DNA of 64,000 bases from Korobacter sp963758505 (GCA_963758505.1 CAVWVJ010000002.1:62001-126000); one strand, 5' to 3'; shown: positions 26,189 to 35,259, counted from the stretch's first letter. Program-made: numbers and translations. The notes: generated by a model not told the origin, from the sequence alone.

Positions 26189-27133
26189 CTAATTCCCGCT
26201 GCTCGGAGGTTTACTCTGATCCTGCTGCGGAGTTTGGTTGTTGTCCTGCGCCGGGGGAGGAGCAGCAACATCCGGAATCTTTCCACCCGCGGCCTTCAGG
26301 ACTTCCCTCTCTTTACTCGGGCGGGTCACCTGCAGGGTACGGAGGTAGTGAACTAAGTCCCACGCCTCATCCGGTTTGATGTTATCCGCAAAGGACGGCA
26401 TCGGAGTTCCATCGAGACCGGTCATAAAGTCACGATAGATGTCACGGTTGGTTTCGCCGCACTTCAACCGGCCACCGGTCGAGAAGTTGTACGGCTTGAT
26501 CGGCATGTCCTTGCTGTCGGTCAGCGTGGCAGCCGACGGGCCATCTCCGCGGCCCAGCGGGCCGTGACACTTCCAGCACTCCAGCCGCACAAAGAGCGCC
26601 TTGCCGCGGGCAATACTCTCGATGGTGACTGGTGTCTCCGCTGGAATCGGAATCGGGGTACCGGGCTTCTCTGTTTTCCAGCGCGGCGAGAAGGTCTTCA
26701 CGTAAGCGATCAGGTCGGCCCGTGTTTGCGGTGTGAGCGGCCGCCACTGCGGCATATTGGTGGTATTGAAACCGCGGGTGATGGCATTGAAGAGATCTTC
26801 GTCGGTAGGCAGAGTGCCCGTCGGCGTCGACCGGCACTTGAACGTGGCTTGCGTAAAATCACGAGGCTTCGGTTCAATCCACGGCGCGTTCTCTCCGTTG
26901 CCATCGCCGTAGGGGCCATGGCATCCGATGCACCAGCGCCGGTAATCTTGTTTGCCCCAGTCCGCGTGACCCGTGAGGTTGCCGATATGCGACTCGAAGT
27001 CGTGAGTCGGCGGGGTTTGTGGAATCGGCTGCGGCATGCCGCTTCCTGGAGGTTCCTGAGCGAGCGCCGGTACGGCGATCGCTATGGCGAAGCTAAAGCT
27101 CATGGACAGCAAACTTTTCGTTATCGCATTCAT
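26189..27133 (-). CDS. Dihaem cytochrome c
   Basis: A 314-residue exported protein. The signal peptide ends near ALAQ (residue 26). Two c-type haem sites are seen at 68-72 (CIGCH) and 186-190 (CWKCH), each within a cytochrome c domain carrying a distal Met (for example TTNMPQW and GTPMPSF). The two domains differ. The C-terminal 35 residues are Pro/Gln-rich and disordered. It is the likely electron donor to the aa3 oxidase. ATG 27133 with GGTGA upstream is preferred to the GTG nine bases earlier. The gap to the upstream barrel gene is 12 bases. Confidence 0.92.
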   Translation of the reverse strand: MNAITKSLLSMSFSFAIAIAVPALAQEPPGSGMPQPIPQTPPTHDFESHIGNLTGHADWGKQDYRRWCIGCHGPYGDGNGENAPWIEPKPRDFTQATFKCRSTPTGTLPTDEDLFNAITRGFNTTNMPQWRPLTPQTRADLIAYVKTFSPRWKTEKPGTPIPIPAETPVTIESIARGKALFVRLECWKCHGPLGRGDGPSAATLTDSKDMPIKPYNFSTGGRLKCGETNRDIYRDFMTGLDGTPMPSFADNIKPDEAWDLVHYLRTLQVTRPSKEREVLKAAGGKIPDVAAPPPAQDNNQTPQQDQSKPPSSGN

Positions 27134-27145
27134 AGTTATCACCGT

Positions 27146-28516
27146 TCAGAAAATGAAGTCCATGCCGGCGAACACGCTCTGGTAGCTGTCATCCAGCAAG
27201 CTTGTACCGCTCGGGAAGATGTGCTTCTGATTGACCCTGGAATACTCCCCATGGATGGCGAAGCCTGCGCGGCTCGTCATGAACGGGTAGTAACGGAAAC
27301 CGATGGTGTTGGAGTTGAGGTTGCCGGCGTCGTCGGGATAAGCGTCGTTGGCCTGCTGCTGCATGCGAATCGCTTCAAACCGGTAGGTGAAAATCAACTG
27401 TGGATTGGGCAGGTAGTGCGCTTCGACCATTCCATCGTTCCACGAGGGATTGTGCGAACCGACAGGCAAGGTTCCGTTCGCCGGCGTGTAGTTCGCGAGA
27501 TATGCACTCTCACTGCCGTGGCCGAACATCGGGGTGACGTCGAACTTCTTGAAGTACAGCAAGGCGAAGATATCTTCCCGGGCAAACGTCTTGTTGCCGC
27601 GTCCCGTGCCCGGAAGATCTGCCCCGCCGCTGGTGAGGTAGTAGGTCGGCGCCTGGCCGATATACACCTGTGCGCCTACGCGCTCAAACCCCAGGCTGCC
27701 GGCATTGAAGCCGGTGCTGAAGGTAAAGTCGCCATCGTAGGTGCTGCCGTAGGGAATATCGACGTTGCCGTCGTTACTGCTGAGCAGCGCCGCCGAGAAT
27801 CGCGTGTAGTCATTCTTGGAGTGGCCCATGAACTCCATGCCGAGCTGGTTGTCACCCAATCCCCACTGGTAGGGATTCTGATCGCCAAAGGGCAGGAAGT
27901 GATAGAACTGGTAAAGTCCGCCGTTCGGCGAGAGCGTGAGAATGCGCTTCTCCGAAATCAGGTTGTCCAGCTCCATCTTGCCGAACTTCAGGTTCGCCCA
28001 GGAGGAATGGAAAAGATTGTCGAAACGGACCCAGGCGGATTCAAAGTGGAAGGCGCCGGTTTCGTCGGAAGATGGAACAAGGAGGAACGAAATGTCCTTG
28101 TTGAGGGTGCCGGCCGTAAGGATATCCAAGCCCGTCAGGTTGAAACCGTGCGTGGTAACGGACTGATAGCCGCTGGCGGCCTGATCGGTAGCCGTTTTCG
28201 TCACTGTTTCGGCATCCCAGTTGGGCGTAATGCGGAAAGCCACCGGCCAATAACTGGGATTCTGCCAGATCGGAGCATCCCGGTCGTTCATCAACTGGTA
28301 GCCATTGTCCTTGAACGTCTGGCCGAAATTGTTCAGTTTAGGCCAGGCGTCGTGACAGGCCGAACAGGGCAGCCCGTACTTCCTGGCGAACGCAGCAATC
28401 GCGAAACTCGATTGGCTGCTCGATACCGCAAAGATCAGGACAAACAAAACCGCCGCGAGAAACGAAGCGGTACCTGACCGCAGGCTCCTCAGATGCCTGG
28501 CCACATCCATCCGCAT
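27146..28516 (-). CDS. Outer-membrane barrel protein with one N-terminal haem c site
   Basis: A 456-residue exported protein. A long signal region (to about residue 40) is followed by FARKYGLPCSACHDAWPKLNNFGQTF, with a single c-type haem motif (CSACH, 51-55). The rest of the chain is alternating aromatic/polar beta-strand sequence typical of an outer-membrane barrel, and it ends in Phe (AGMDFIF), the usual barrel C-terminus. Such one-haem barrel proteins occur in several phyla but their role is not established. It is the first gene of the oxidase operon, after an excellent GGAGGAG site. Electron passage across the outer membrane, or metal entry, is a plausible inference. Confidence 0.8.
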   Translation of the reverse strand: MRMDVARHLRSLRSGTASFLAAVLFVLIFAVSSSQSSFAIAAFARKYGLPCSACHDAWPKLNNFGQTFKDNGYQLMNDRDAPIWQNPSYWPVAFRITPNWDAETVTKTATDQAASGYQSVTTHGFNLTGLDILTAGTLNKDISFLLVPSSDETGAFHFESAWVRFDNLFHSSWANLKFGKMELDNLISEKRILTLSPNGGLYQFYHFLPFGDQNPYQWGLGDNQLGMEFMGHSKNDYTRFSAALLSSNDGNVDIPYGSTYDGDFTFSTGFNAGSLGFERVGAQVYIGQAPTYYLTSGGADLPGTGRGNKTFAREDIFALLYFKKFDVTPMFGHGSESAYLANYTPANGTLPVGSHNPSWNDGMVEAHYLPNPQLIFTYRFEAIRMQQQANDAYPDDAGNLNSNTIGFRYYPFMTSRAGFAIHGEYSRVNQKHIFPSGTSLLDDSYQSVFAGMDFIF

Positions 28517-28973
28517 ACCAGCTCCTCCGACCACAGTGTTGGTGCAGAATGCAAACCTCGCCTTAGCTTATGCGACACAGTTAAGAGAACCGCAGCTCGA
28601 CATTTCGCGGAAGCCGCGGACGGCACGGTCTTCCATTTGAGTTTTTGAACGGCCAAGCGTCAGGAAAAACGTTTATGTTTTTCCTCAGTTGAGGGCATCT
28701 GGTTCGAAAGCCAAATTAGGACAATGCGAACTTTCCGTTTGCATAACCTTGACTTTTGAAACCATTTTGTGACCAACCCCACAAACGGTTGGCGATACTA
28801 CGCTTTCAGAAATTAAAATGCAAATGGCTCTTTAGTGGGGGGTATCTGAGATAACTCCTTAACAAAAACGATTGGGTGAACGTTTCGTCATCTCAGTGTC
28901 ATGTTGGCCTGTGGCGTGGTCACGGACTTGACATCCTGAGCTACGGGAGAGTACGAATGGCAGGCATCCGCAC
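28517..28973. other. Divergent regulatory region of the oxidase operon
   Basis: 457 bases without a gene, more AT-rich than the rest of the window. It holds the 5' regions of the minus-strand oxidase operon and of the plus-strand SH3-like gene. A CRP/FNR-like inverted repeat lies at 28766-28785. A TTGACT (28749-28754) resembles a -35 element, but no matching -10 was seen at the right spacing. Confidence 0.5.
28766..28785. promoter_or_regulatory. CRP/FNR-like inverted repeat upstream of the oxidase cluster
   Basis: A perfect 6-bp inverted repeat TTTGTG-8 nt-CACAAA. Read as TGTGA-N6-CCACA it differs at one base from the CRP consensus half-sites. It lies about 250 bases upstream of the oxidase operon start, so it could serve either divergent transcript. 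Confidence 0.35.
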
Positions 28974-29912
28974 ATGGTTTCGCGCCCAGAACTCACGTCC
29001 ACAACCCTGCCCTGTTCCGGACGGCGTATCCCGCGCTATTTCCTGCGAACTTCCCTGCTGTCCCTTTTCTGCGTGCTGATCCTCTTCTCCGGAATCTGCG
29101 CTGCCGCCAGCACCAAGAAGAACCAGCGTGAGTCCCCGAATGCGCTGCAACTCGTCCTGAATTCACCGATGAAGCAAGTGCTGGAGGCCGTCCAGGAGGT
29201 GGCAGGCGACCAGGTGATTTATGGCACCCAGTCTTATCAGCGCGAGCGTAACCTCACTGGAGCGCATCCGGCTGAGAGTTCGAGTGCGTTCGACGACATC
29301 AGCGGCACCGGCAAGGTCCTGTACAAAGTGGCGGACGGCGTTCTCTCTCCGACCAACTTCAAGAATAGTGGCGATATGGGCACCATCACGGTGCGTTACG
29401 TGATCACCGCGTTCGACGAAAAGAGCACGAATCTGCGCATAGACGCAGTTTTTATCGAGAATACAAGCCGCAAAGTGCACGAATCCGACGGCTCCGTGGA
29501 GGCCGCGGAATTCGGTGAGATCCGCCAGCATCTGGAGACGATTGCCGCCAAGGTCGAGCTGGAGAAGGACGAAGAGGCGCGAATTGCGCGGGAACGGCAG
29601 GAGAAGCAGTCCGAACTGGACCTGATGTCGCGGCAGGATGCGGCGGCAGCGGCGAAGCGTACCGCCACCGCCCCGATTGCGACCGACCTCGAAAAGCGGG
29701 TCGCTCAGTTGCGCAAGCAGGCCGAGGTGCGGGTCAGGGCTTCGGGCACGCAGTTGAAAACCGCGCCGTACAAGGGGGCGTCGAACATCCAGTCGCTGGC
29801 GCCTTATACGGACGTAGTTGTGCTCATCCTCACGCCCTACTGGTATGGGGTGCAGACCGTGGATGGCCATCGCGGGTGGGTGCACCGCAGCGAAGTGGAG
29901 GCCGTTCCGTGA
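28974..29912 (+). CDS. Exported protein with coiled coil and C-terminal SH3-like domain
   Basis: A 312-residue protein with a hydrophobic signal segment (about 23-44). The first half is an unassigned alpha/beta domain (about 55-180). A charged helical stretch (about 188-240, KVELEKDEEARIARERQEKQ) looks like a coiled coil. The last 65 residues (VRVRASGTQLKTAPYKGASNIQSL...WYGVQTVDGHRGWVHRSEVE) form a bacterial SH3-like domain, often used to bind peptidoglycan or peptides. The stop overlaps the GTG start of the next gene by 4 bases, so the two are probably made together. Confidence 0.82.
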   Translation: MVSRPELTSTTLPCSGRRIPRYFLRTSLLSLFCVLILFSGICAAASTKKNQRESPNALQLVLNSPMKQVLEAVQEVAGDQVIYGTQSYQRERNLTGAHPAESSSAFDDISGTGKVLYKVADGVLSPTNFKNSGDMGTITVRYVITAFDEKSTNLRIDAVFIENTSRKVHESDGSVEAAEFGEIRQHLETIAAKVELEKDEEARIARERQEKQSELDLMSRQDAAAAAKRTATAPIATDLEKRVAQLRKQAEVRVRASGTQLKTAPYKGASNIQSLAPYTDVVVLILTPYWYGVQTVDGHRGWVHRSEVEAVP

Positions 29913-31168
29913 GCCGTGTCACCACAGGCATCCACATGCTCCTGCTTCTGGGCTGGCTGGTCATTCCGGCGGTCGGCCAGGATACGCAGGCGCTTCGCCA
30001 GTCGTTTAACGCTCCGAAGGCTGACGTCGAGCAGGCGCTGAAAGACCTGAATGCCTATCAGAGTGGAAGGCTGCCCTTTGTTGAGGGCTTTGTCGGCGCG
30101 ATCGACCAGCCCCTCGCAAGCTTTCAGCGCGCGTACTACCAATACACGATCGACGTACACCAGGTTTCCGATTCGGAAGTGAGCGTGAGCGTCAACGCGA
30201 AGATCAGTGCGTGGCATGACGACAAGGACGCCGCCAAGGCGGGCTATCGCGATCTTCCTTCCAATGGGCGTCTGGAGGCGGACCTGCTCGACCGGTTGCG
30301 CGGGCGATTGCGGCAGCACGCCTCGGAAGTTGCCTCTTCAAGAACACCTCTGGTGTCGCCTAAGCTGTTGGGAATTCCGGAAGCGCCTCCCGCGACAAGC
30401 GCCTCAGCACAGCCCGAAGCGCCAAGTGCGACGGCGGCGGCGCCTGCGCCGTTTCGGCCGTTTTCTACCGCAGCCGGACCGCTAACGCCGCCCAACTCCG
30501 CGACGCCGGAGGAAGATCCCCACTACCAGCGACTGGTACAAGAAGAGAAAAGTTTGAACGAGGTGCTTGCGGCGCAACAGCATCCGGACAACCTGGTGGC
30601 AGTGAAGACAGCGCACACCGCAGTTGTGGCTGGTCCGGCGGAAGGTTCGCGGGTACTTATGTATGCCGACGCGGAAGATGAGTTCCAGTACCTGAAAACA
30701 GAAGGCGATTGGGTACACGTGCAGATCGCAGGATTGAATCGTGGATGGGTTCGCAGCTCGCAGGTGGAGAAGATCGGCGCAGCCAATTCGGCTCTTCCGG
30801 TTACCCAGAGCACGCCCGAAGGCTTCCGTCAAACCAAAGAAGAGACTTCCACCTTCCCGGGAGAATGGGCCCCGCTGCGGGGGAAGAACGTGAAGATTAT
30901 CTGGGTGCAGCCGAACGGGAAATCGACGCAGAAAAGCCGGCTGAGCTACGCCGAGTCGGTATTCAAGAAGCAGGCGCCGCAACTGGCTCCGGGCAGCGGC
31001 GTGGAAGGCGTGGTCGTGGTCTTCGATGCTGCGGAGGGCGGTATGGCGGCAACGACTTTGGCCGCGCTGCAACGCTGGGGAGCGGGAAGTCTCTCCGACG
31101 CGGCATTCCTGAAAGAATGCTGGTTCGATCCTGCCGATGCCTTCCCCGCAACATCCGCCAGCCGCTAA
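29909..31168 (+). CDS. Exported protein with SH3-like domain
   Basis: A 419-residue protein starting with GTG within the stop of the previous gene; GGAGG lies at 29897, the right distance. It has a signal peptide (ending AVGQ) and an N-terminal domain similar in plan to its neighbour (about 20-150). An Ala/Pro linker (about 155-200) leads to an SH3-like domain (AVKTAHTAVVAGPAEGSRVLMYADAEDEFQYL...NRGWVRSSQVEKI, about 230-290). The C-terminal 120-residue alpha/beta domain is of no known family. It is probably a periplasmic or cell-wall-associated partner of the upstream protein. Confidence 0.82.
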   Translation: MSRVTTGIHMLLLLGWLVIPAVGQDTQALRQSFNAPKADVEQALKDLNAYQSGRLPFVEGFVGAIDQPLASFQRAYYQYTIDVHQVSDSEVSVSVNAKISAWHDDKDAAKAGYRDLPSNGRLEADLLDRLRGRLRQHASEVASSRTPLVSPKLLGIPEAPPATSASAQPEAPSATAAAPAPFRPFSTAAGPLTPPNSATPEEDPHYQRLVQEEKSLNEVLAAQQHPDNLVAVKTAHTAVVAGPAEGSRVLMYADAEDEFQYLKTEGDWVHVQIAGLNRGWVRSSQVEKIGAANSALPVTQSTPEGFRQTKEETSTFPGEWAPLRGKNVKIIWVQPNGKSTQKSRLSYAESVFKKQAPQLAPGSGVEGVVVVFDAAEGGMAATTLAALQRWGAGSLSDAAFLKECWFDPADAFPATSASR

Positions 31169-31291
31169 TTGCGCTTCGTTTCCCCCTCGACTTGCCGGGC
31201 GAGCAAGAATCTGCAACCGGATCAGGTACTTTCGTTGATTGCACCCGCTTGGGTTCAGGCATAGAGTGATTTTTTGTAAGTTCTGGAGTGA

Positions 31292-31846
31292 ATGCCCATG
31301 GAAGCAAGCCAGAACCGAATGCTGTCGATCGCCGTGCTCGTGGTGGTTGTCATCGGAGGCTTCACCATCTGGCGGCAACGCGAGGCGAAGTCGAGACAGC
31401 CGGTGATCGGTTGGCACGAGCTTGGAGCGGAGGCTTTCGACCTGAAGCCGGGCGCTTATCGAGGTTTCTCGTATCGCGATGTTCCGGCGAAATTCCGGGT
31501 CGAGGTTCAGGCCAGCGAACCCGTAGCCTTCGGGTTCGTTACCCCTGACACGTATGGGCACTATACCTCCACCGTCATGCCGGTGGATTTCGCCACCCTG
31601 CCTTGCGGAACAGCTTCCACCACCAACGTTGACCTGAACTGCGCGACGCAATCGGACAAGCGCTGCCTGCTGCTGACCGACACGCGCGAGGACCAGGTTC
31701 CGGAACCGCCTGCGAAGGCGAGCCACGGCAAGAAGGTCCAGGCCGCGTCGACTCTGCCGGAAAATCACGTGTCCATCAAGATGTACGACTGGCGGTGCAT
31801 CGAGCATTGCGAAAATCTGCCGAGAGCGCCGGAATCCAGCCAGTAG
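31292..31846 (+). CDS. Hypothetical membrane-anchored protein
   Basis: A 184-residue protein with one N-terminal membrane helix (about 11-26) and a periplasmic domain of about 155 residues with four cysteines, two near the C-terminus (WRCIEHCENL). No family recognised. A second ATG in frame lies six bases downstream of the first. The gene stands 123 bases after the SH3-like gene and 34 bases before the peptidase, so co-transcription with the latter is possible. Confidence 0.75.
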   Translation: MPMEASQNRMLSIAVLVVVVIGGFTIWRQREAKSRQPVIGWHELGAEAFDLKPGAYRGFSYRDVPAKFRVEVQASEPVAFGFVTPDTYGHYTSTVMPVDFATLPCGTASTTNVDLNCATQSDKRCLLLTDTREDQVPEPPAKASHGKKVQAASTLPENHVSIKMYDWRCIEHCENLPRAPESSQ

Positions 31847-31880
31847 CTGGCGGATGGTCCATCGGCTACACTGGTGGGCA

Positions 31881-33194
31881 ATGAAACCGTTCCTTTCGTC
31901 TCTCCTGCTCTGTTTTCTGGCCGCCACCAGCTACGCAGCGCCCGATCGCGCCGAACTCACCGCGCAAGTGAACCAGCTGATGCCGCAACTGCGCGAACTC
32001 TATATCGGCCTTCATGAATCTCCCGAACTCTCGCTGCATGAGACCAACACGGCGGCAAAAATGGCAGCCGGCTTACGCAGGCTCGGCTTCGAAGTTACCG
32101 AACACGTGGGCGGAACGGGAGTGGTCGGCGTACTGAAGAATGGCGACGGGCCTGTGGTGCTCATTCGAACCGAATTGGATGCGTTGCCGGTGGAAGAGCA
32201 GACGGGGCTTCCCTATGCGAGCAAGGTGCACACCAAGAACGCCGACGGTACCGATGTGCCGGTGATGCATGCCTGCGGACACGACCTGCACATGGCGAGC
32301 TGGATGGGGACGGCGACCTTGCTGAGCCGCGATAAGTCTACGTGGCACGGGACGCTGGTGATGATCGGCCAGCCGGCAGAGGAGATCGGCGCAGGTGCGA
32401 AAGCCATGATCAAGGACGGTCTGCTGACGAAGTTTCCGCGGCCCGATTACGTGATCGCGGTGCATGATGATTCCTTCATGCCCTCCGGCCAAATCGACGT
32501 GACGCCCGGGCCGATCATGGCTGGAGCGAACTCTGTAACCATCACGATCTTCGGCAAGGGCGGACATGGCGCCGCGCCGCAAACGACCATTGACCCGATC
32601 GTGATTGCAGCGAGAACCGTGCTGAGCCTGCAAACGATCGTGTCACGCGAGATCAATCCGCTCGATTCCGCAGTGATAACGGTTGGCGCCATCCACGGAG
32701 GCACGAAGCACAACATCATTCCCGACCAAGTGCAGTTGCTGCTCACCGTGCGTTCCTTCAAGCCGGAGGTTCAAAAGCACCTGCTGGCATCGATTGAACG
32801 CATTACGAAGGCGGAAGCGGCTGCCGCGGGCGCGCCGCAGGAACCGAAGATAGAGATCGGCGAGGGGCTTTCCGCGACGGTGAACGACCCGAAGCTGGCG
32901 GAAAGGCTGGCGCTGGCACTGCAGCCGGTACTGGGGAGCCAGAATGTAATCGACGATCAGCGCCGCATGGTGTCGGAAGACTTCAGCGAGTTCGGAATCG
33001 CGGGTATTCCCAGCGTGCTGGTGTTCGTTGGGGCAGTGAAGCCTGAAAAACTGGCAGAAGCGCAGCGCAGCGGCGAAACCTTGCCTTCCCTGCATTCATC
33101 CAAGTGGGCGCCGGACTTGGAACCGGCGATGCGGACGGCCATCCTGACGGAAGTCGCTTCGGCACTTGATTTGTTCTCTGTAAAGAATCGCTGA
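31881..33194 (+). CDS. Exported M20-family amidohydrolase/carboxypeptidase
   Basis: A 437-residue metallopeptidase starting at ATG 31881 with GGTGG upstream, with a signal peptide (to about residue 21). Catalytic features of the M20D/amidohydrolase group are present: RTELDALPVEEQTGLPYAS, MHACGHDLHMA (metal His and Asp), GQPAEEIGAGAKAMIKDG (Glu pair), and the dimerisation domain (about 200-310) starting near GPIMAGANSVTITIFGKGGHGA. The late metal ligand histidine is in LPSLHSSKW. It would hydrolyse N-acyl or dipeptide substrates in the periplasm. Confidence 0.92.
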   Translation: MKPFLSSLLLCFLAATSYAAPDRAELTAQVNQLMPQLRELYIGLHESPELSLHETNTAAKMAAGLRRLGFEVTEHVGGTGVVGVLKNGDGPVVLIRTELDALPVEEQTGLPYASKVHTKNADGTDVPVMHACGHDLHMASWMGTATLLSRDKSTWHGTLVMIGQPAEEIGAGAKAMIKDGLLTKFPRPDYVIAVHDDSFMPSGQIDVTPGPIMAGANSVTITIFGKGGHGAAPQTTIDPIVIAARTVLSLQTIVSREINPLDSAVITVGAIHGGTKHNIIPDQVQLLLTVRSFKPEVQKHLLASIERITKAEAAAAGAPQEPKIEIGEGLSATVNDPKLAERLALALQPVLGSQNVIDDQRRMVSEDFSEFGIAGIPSVLVFVGAVKPEKLAEAQRSGETLPSLHSSKWAPDLEPAMRTAILTEVASALDLFSVKNR

Positions 33195-33244
33195 TTTCGA
33201 AGTTGTAACTTGCCAGCGGATACGCTCTTCGGGATATTGAATAC

Positions 33245-33859
33245 GTGAGGGTTCTTACCAGATTCGTTTTATCGGCTGCTGATGCGCGCCAGTTCCCCGT
33301 GACCGCGGCGCCCGAGGTTGCGTTCCTGGGCCGATCGAATGTGGGAAAATCGAGCCTGATCAACGCACTCGTTGGATCGAAGATCGCGAAAACCAGTTCA
33401 ACGCCGGGACGAACGCAAACCATCAATTTTTTCGAAGTCCGGCGGCCCGGCAAACCCCGGCCGGACTGGATTTTTGCCGATCTGCCCGGTTACGGATATG
33501 CGCGCGTTCCGAAAGACATCGTTGCCGAGTGGCCGAAGTTCATCGATCCCTACCTGCAAAGCCGTGCTTCGTTAGCGCTCTGCGTTTGCATTATCGATGT
33601 CAGTGTTCCGATGCAGAAGAAAGACCTGGATCTGCTGAACTGGCTGCGCCATGTCGAACGGCGATACATCGTGGTGGGCACGAAAATCGACCGGTTGTCG
33701 AACAATGAGCTCCGCAACAATCTTGTGAAACTCAAACAGGAATTGCTGGTGCCGGAGATTCTGCCGTTCTCCGCGAAGGGGACGACCGGGCACGATGAAC
33801 TGTGGAAGAAAATTCGTGAAGCGGCAGGAACTGACGCGCTGGATGGAGCGGCCGTCTAA
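33245..33859 (+). CDS. engB: Ribosome biogenesis GTPase EngB/YsxC
   Basis: A 204-residue GTPase needed for 50S ribosomal subunit assembly. G motifs are intact: G1 GRSNVGKSSL (29-38), G2 region TPGRTQTINFF (53-63), G3 DLPGYGYA (79-86), G4 TKID (146-149) and a G5-like FSAKG. The start is a GTG with a poor ribosome site. Length matches the family. The stop overlaps the end of the convergent small gene by 3 bases. Confidence 0.95.
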   Translation: MRVLTRFVLSAADARQFPVTAAPEVAFLGRSNVGKSSLINALVGSKIAKTSSTPGRTQTINFFEVRRPGKPRPDWIFADLPGYGYARVPKDIVAEWPKFIDPYLQSRASLALCVCIIDVSVPMQKKDLDLLNWLRHVERRYIVVGTKIDRLSNNELRNNLVKLKQELLVPEILPFSAKGTTGHDELWKKIREAAGTDALDGAAV

Positions 33860-34116
33860 GTTTCCTGCTGTGTCTTCAATTCCTGCATGACTGACTGCAC
33901 CAGTTCCTTCGCATTCGTAACGCCCTTCATGATCGCCTGAATGTCCATCGCCGGCTTGCCAGGCTGTCGCGCGCTCTGGCAATACACGCCGTGCTGGCCC
34001 ACCAGAGCCAGCGCGTCCGTGAGCACATCGAGGGTGACCGCGAGGCGGCCGCGCGCCGGGCCCATCATGAATTCATATTTCTCAAGGTCCTGCCTGTAGT
34101 CGTCGAATACTGTCAT
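33856..34116 (-). CDS. Small hypothetical protein
   Basis: An 86-residue soluble protein from ATG 34116; an upstream in-frame ATG (34191) would overlap the start of the divergent gene and is less likely. The sequence is largely helical (VFDDYRQDLEKYEFMMGPARGRLAVTLDVLTDALALVGQHGVY) with a charged C-terminal helix. No family recognised. It converges on engB with a small overlap. Confidence 0.65.
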   Translation of the reverse strand: MTVFDDYRQDLEKYEFMMGPARGRLAVTLDVLTDALALVGQHGVYCQSARQPGKPAMDIQAIMKGVTNAKELVQSVMQELKTQQET

Positions 34117-34189
34117 GGCTCGATTGTACTTATCGCGCACGACGGGGAATAATGTGCGTGCTCGTAAATCATCATTCCCAAGGAGACGC

Positions 34190-34720
34190 ATGCGGACCTA
34201 TCTCGGATGGATGTTAAGTTTCTTACTCTTTTCGGCCATGGTAATCGCACAGAATAACAAGCCACCGGCTAGTCCGGCCGGCACGGCAACATTCAGTTTC
34301 TCTGATGGTAAGACGGTGAATATTACCTACAGCCGTCCGTCGGCAAAAGGACGCAAGATCATGGGCGGGCTGGTTCCGTACGGACAGGTTTGGCGCACGG
34401 GAGCCAACGAAGCGACGTCGTTCACCACCGATACGGACCTGGTCGTCGGTGGGACGGCTGTTCCGGCCGGAAAGTACACGCTGTACACCCTTCCCGGCGA
34501 GAGCTCCTGGAAATTGATCATCAACAAACAAACCGGCCAGTGGGGCACGAAATACGACGAGAAGCAGGACCTCGCGCGGGTTGCCATGCAAGTTGGCAAA
34601 ACGAGCGCGCCGGTCGAACAGTTCACAATCTCCTTTGACAAGGCTGGCAGCGACGCTGCCAAGCTGAAGCTGGAGTGGGAGAACACGTCTGCCTCGGTCG
34701 ATGTAAAGGAAAAGAAATAG
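34190..34720 (+). CDS. Exported DUF2911 protein
   Basis: A 176-residue protein beginning at ATG 34190 with AAGGAGA at ideal distance and a signal peptide ending VIAQ. The core (SFSDGKTVNITYSRPSAKGRKIMGGLVPYGQVWRTGANEAT) and the middle VPAGKYTLYTLPGESSWKLIINKQTGQWGTKYDEKQDLARV are characteristic of DUF2911 (PF11138), a beta-rich family of unknown function that is common in Bacteroidetes and acidobacteria. Confidence 0.92.
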   Translation: MRTYLGWMLSFLLFSAMVIAQNNKPPASPAGTATFSFSDGKTVNITYSRPSAKGRKIMGGLVPYGQVWRTGANEATSFTTDTDLVVGGTAVPAGKYTLYTLPGESSWKLIINKQTGQWGTKYDEKQDLARVAMQVGKTSAPVEQFTISFDKAGSDAAKLKLEWENTSASVDVKEKK

Positions 34721-34812
34721 TTAAGGGCTAACCGATGAACAGCACTGCGGGAACTGCGAGGCAGCAGCTCCCGAGCCTTCCTTCCCGGCATCCGAATAAG
34801 CTGGGAGGATTC

Positions 34813-35259
34813 ATGGATAAGGACAACGCAAGCAGCGTGCTGAAAAAGGTCGTTGATACGGCGAAGGACGGAGAGAGGGGCTTCCGCGAGGCCGCGGAAC
34901 ATTTCAAGAGCCCCGAACTGAAGAGCATGGCGCAGAGAGTCAGCGCAGAACGCGCCAGCTTTGCACGCGAACTTGAGCCGGAACTCAGGAGCGAAGGAAA
35001 GACAGACAAGGCTGACGGTTCAATGGAAGGCTCTCTGCATCGCGCGTGGATCGACATCAAGACCGCGCTTGGCGGCGGCGATCAAACGATTCTCGACTGG
35101 CTGGAACAGGGCGAGGATCACGCCAAGAAGGTCTATACCGAGGCGCTGCAAGGCTCTTTGCCGGCTGGCGTGCAGCAGATCGTTCGGCGTCAGTCGGATC
35201 GCGTGTTGGCCACCCACGACCAGGTAAAGGCACTCCGCGATCAAAGCCGGGCTGCCTAA
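34813..35259 (+). CDS. PA2169-family four-helix-bundle protein (DUF2383-like)
   Basis: A 148-residue protein starting at ATG 34813, directly after GGAGGATTC; a frame-consistent upstream ATG at 34735 is weaker. The chain is predicted all-helical and ferritin-like: SVLKKVVDTAKDGERGFREAAEHF, SAERASFARELEPEL, LHRAWIDIKTALGGGDQTILDWLEQGEDHAKKVYTEAL. This is the pattern of the PA2169/DUF2383 family, often stress-induced with unknown role. The gene is followed by a strong terminator. Confidence 0.88.
   Translation: MDKDNASSVLKKVVDTAKDGERGFREAAEHFKSPELKSMAQRVSAERASFARELEPELRSEGKTDKADGSMEGSLHRAWIDIKTALGGGDQTILDWLEQGEDHAKKVYTEALQGSLPAGVQQIVRRQSDRVLATHDQVKALRDQSRAA

Noticed and set aside
26564..28477. 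Long plus-strand open frame (637 codons) opposite the cytochrome and barrel genes
   Set aside because: It is antisense to two genes with clear haem motifs. Its translation is Arg/Val/Gly-rich without any domain, as expected from a GC-rich shadow frame.
34735..34812. Upstream ATG extending the PA2169-family protein by 26 residues
   Set aside because: The ATG at 34813 lies directly after GGAGGATTC and matches the family start; the extension is low in complexity.
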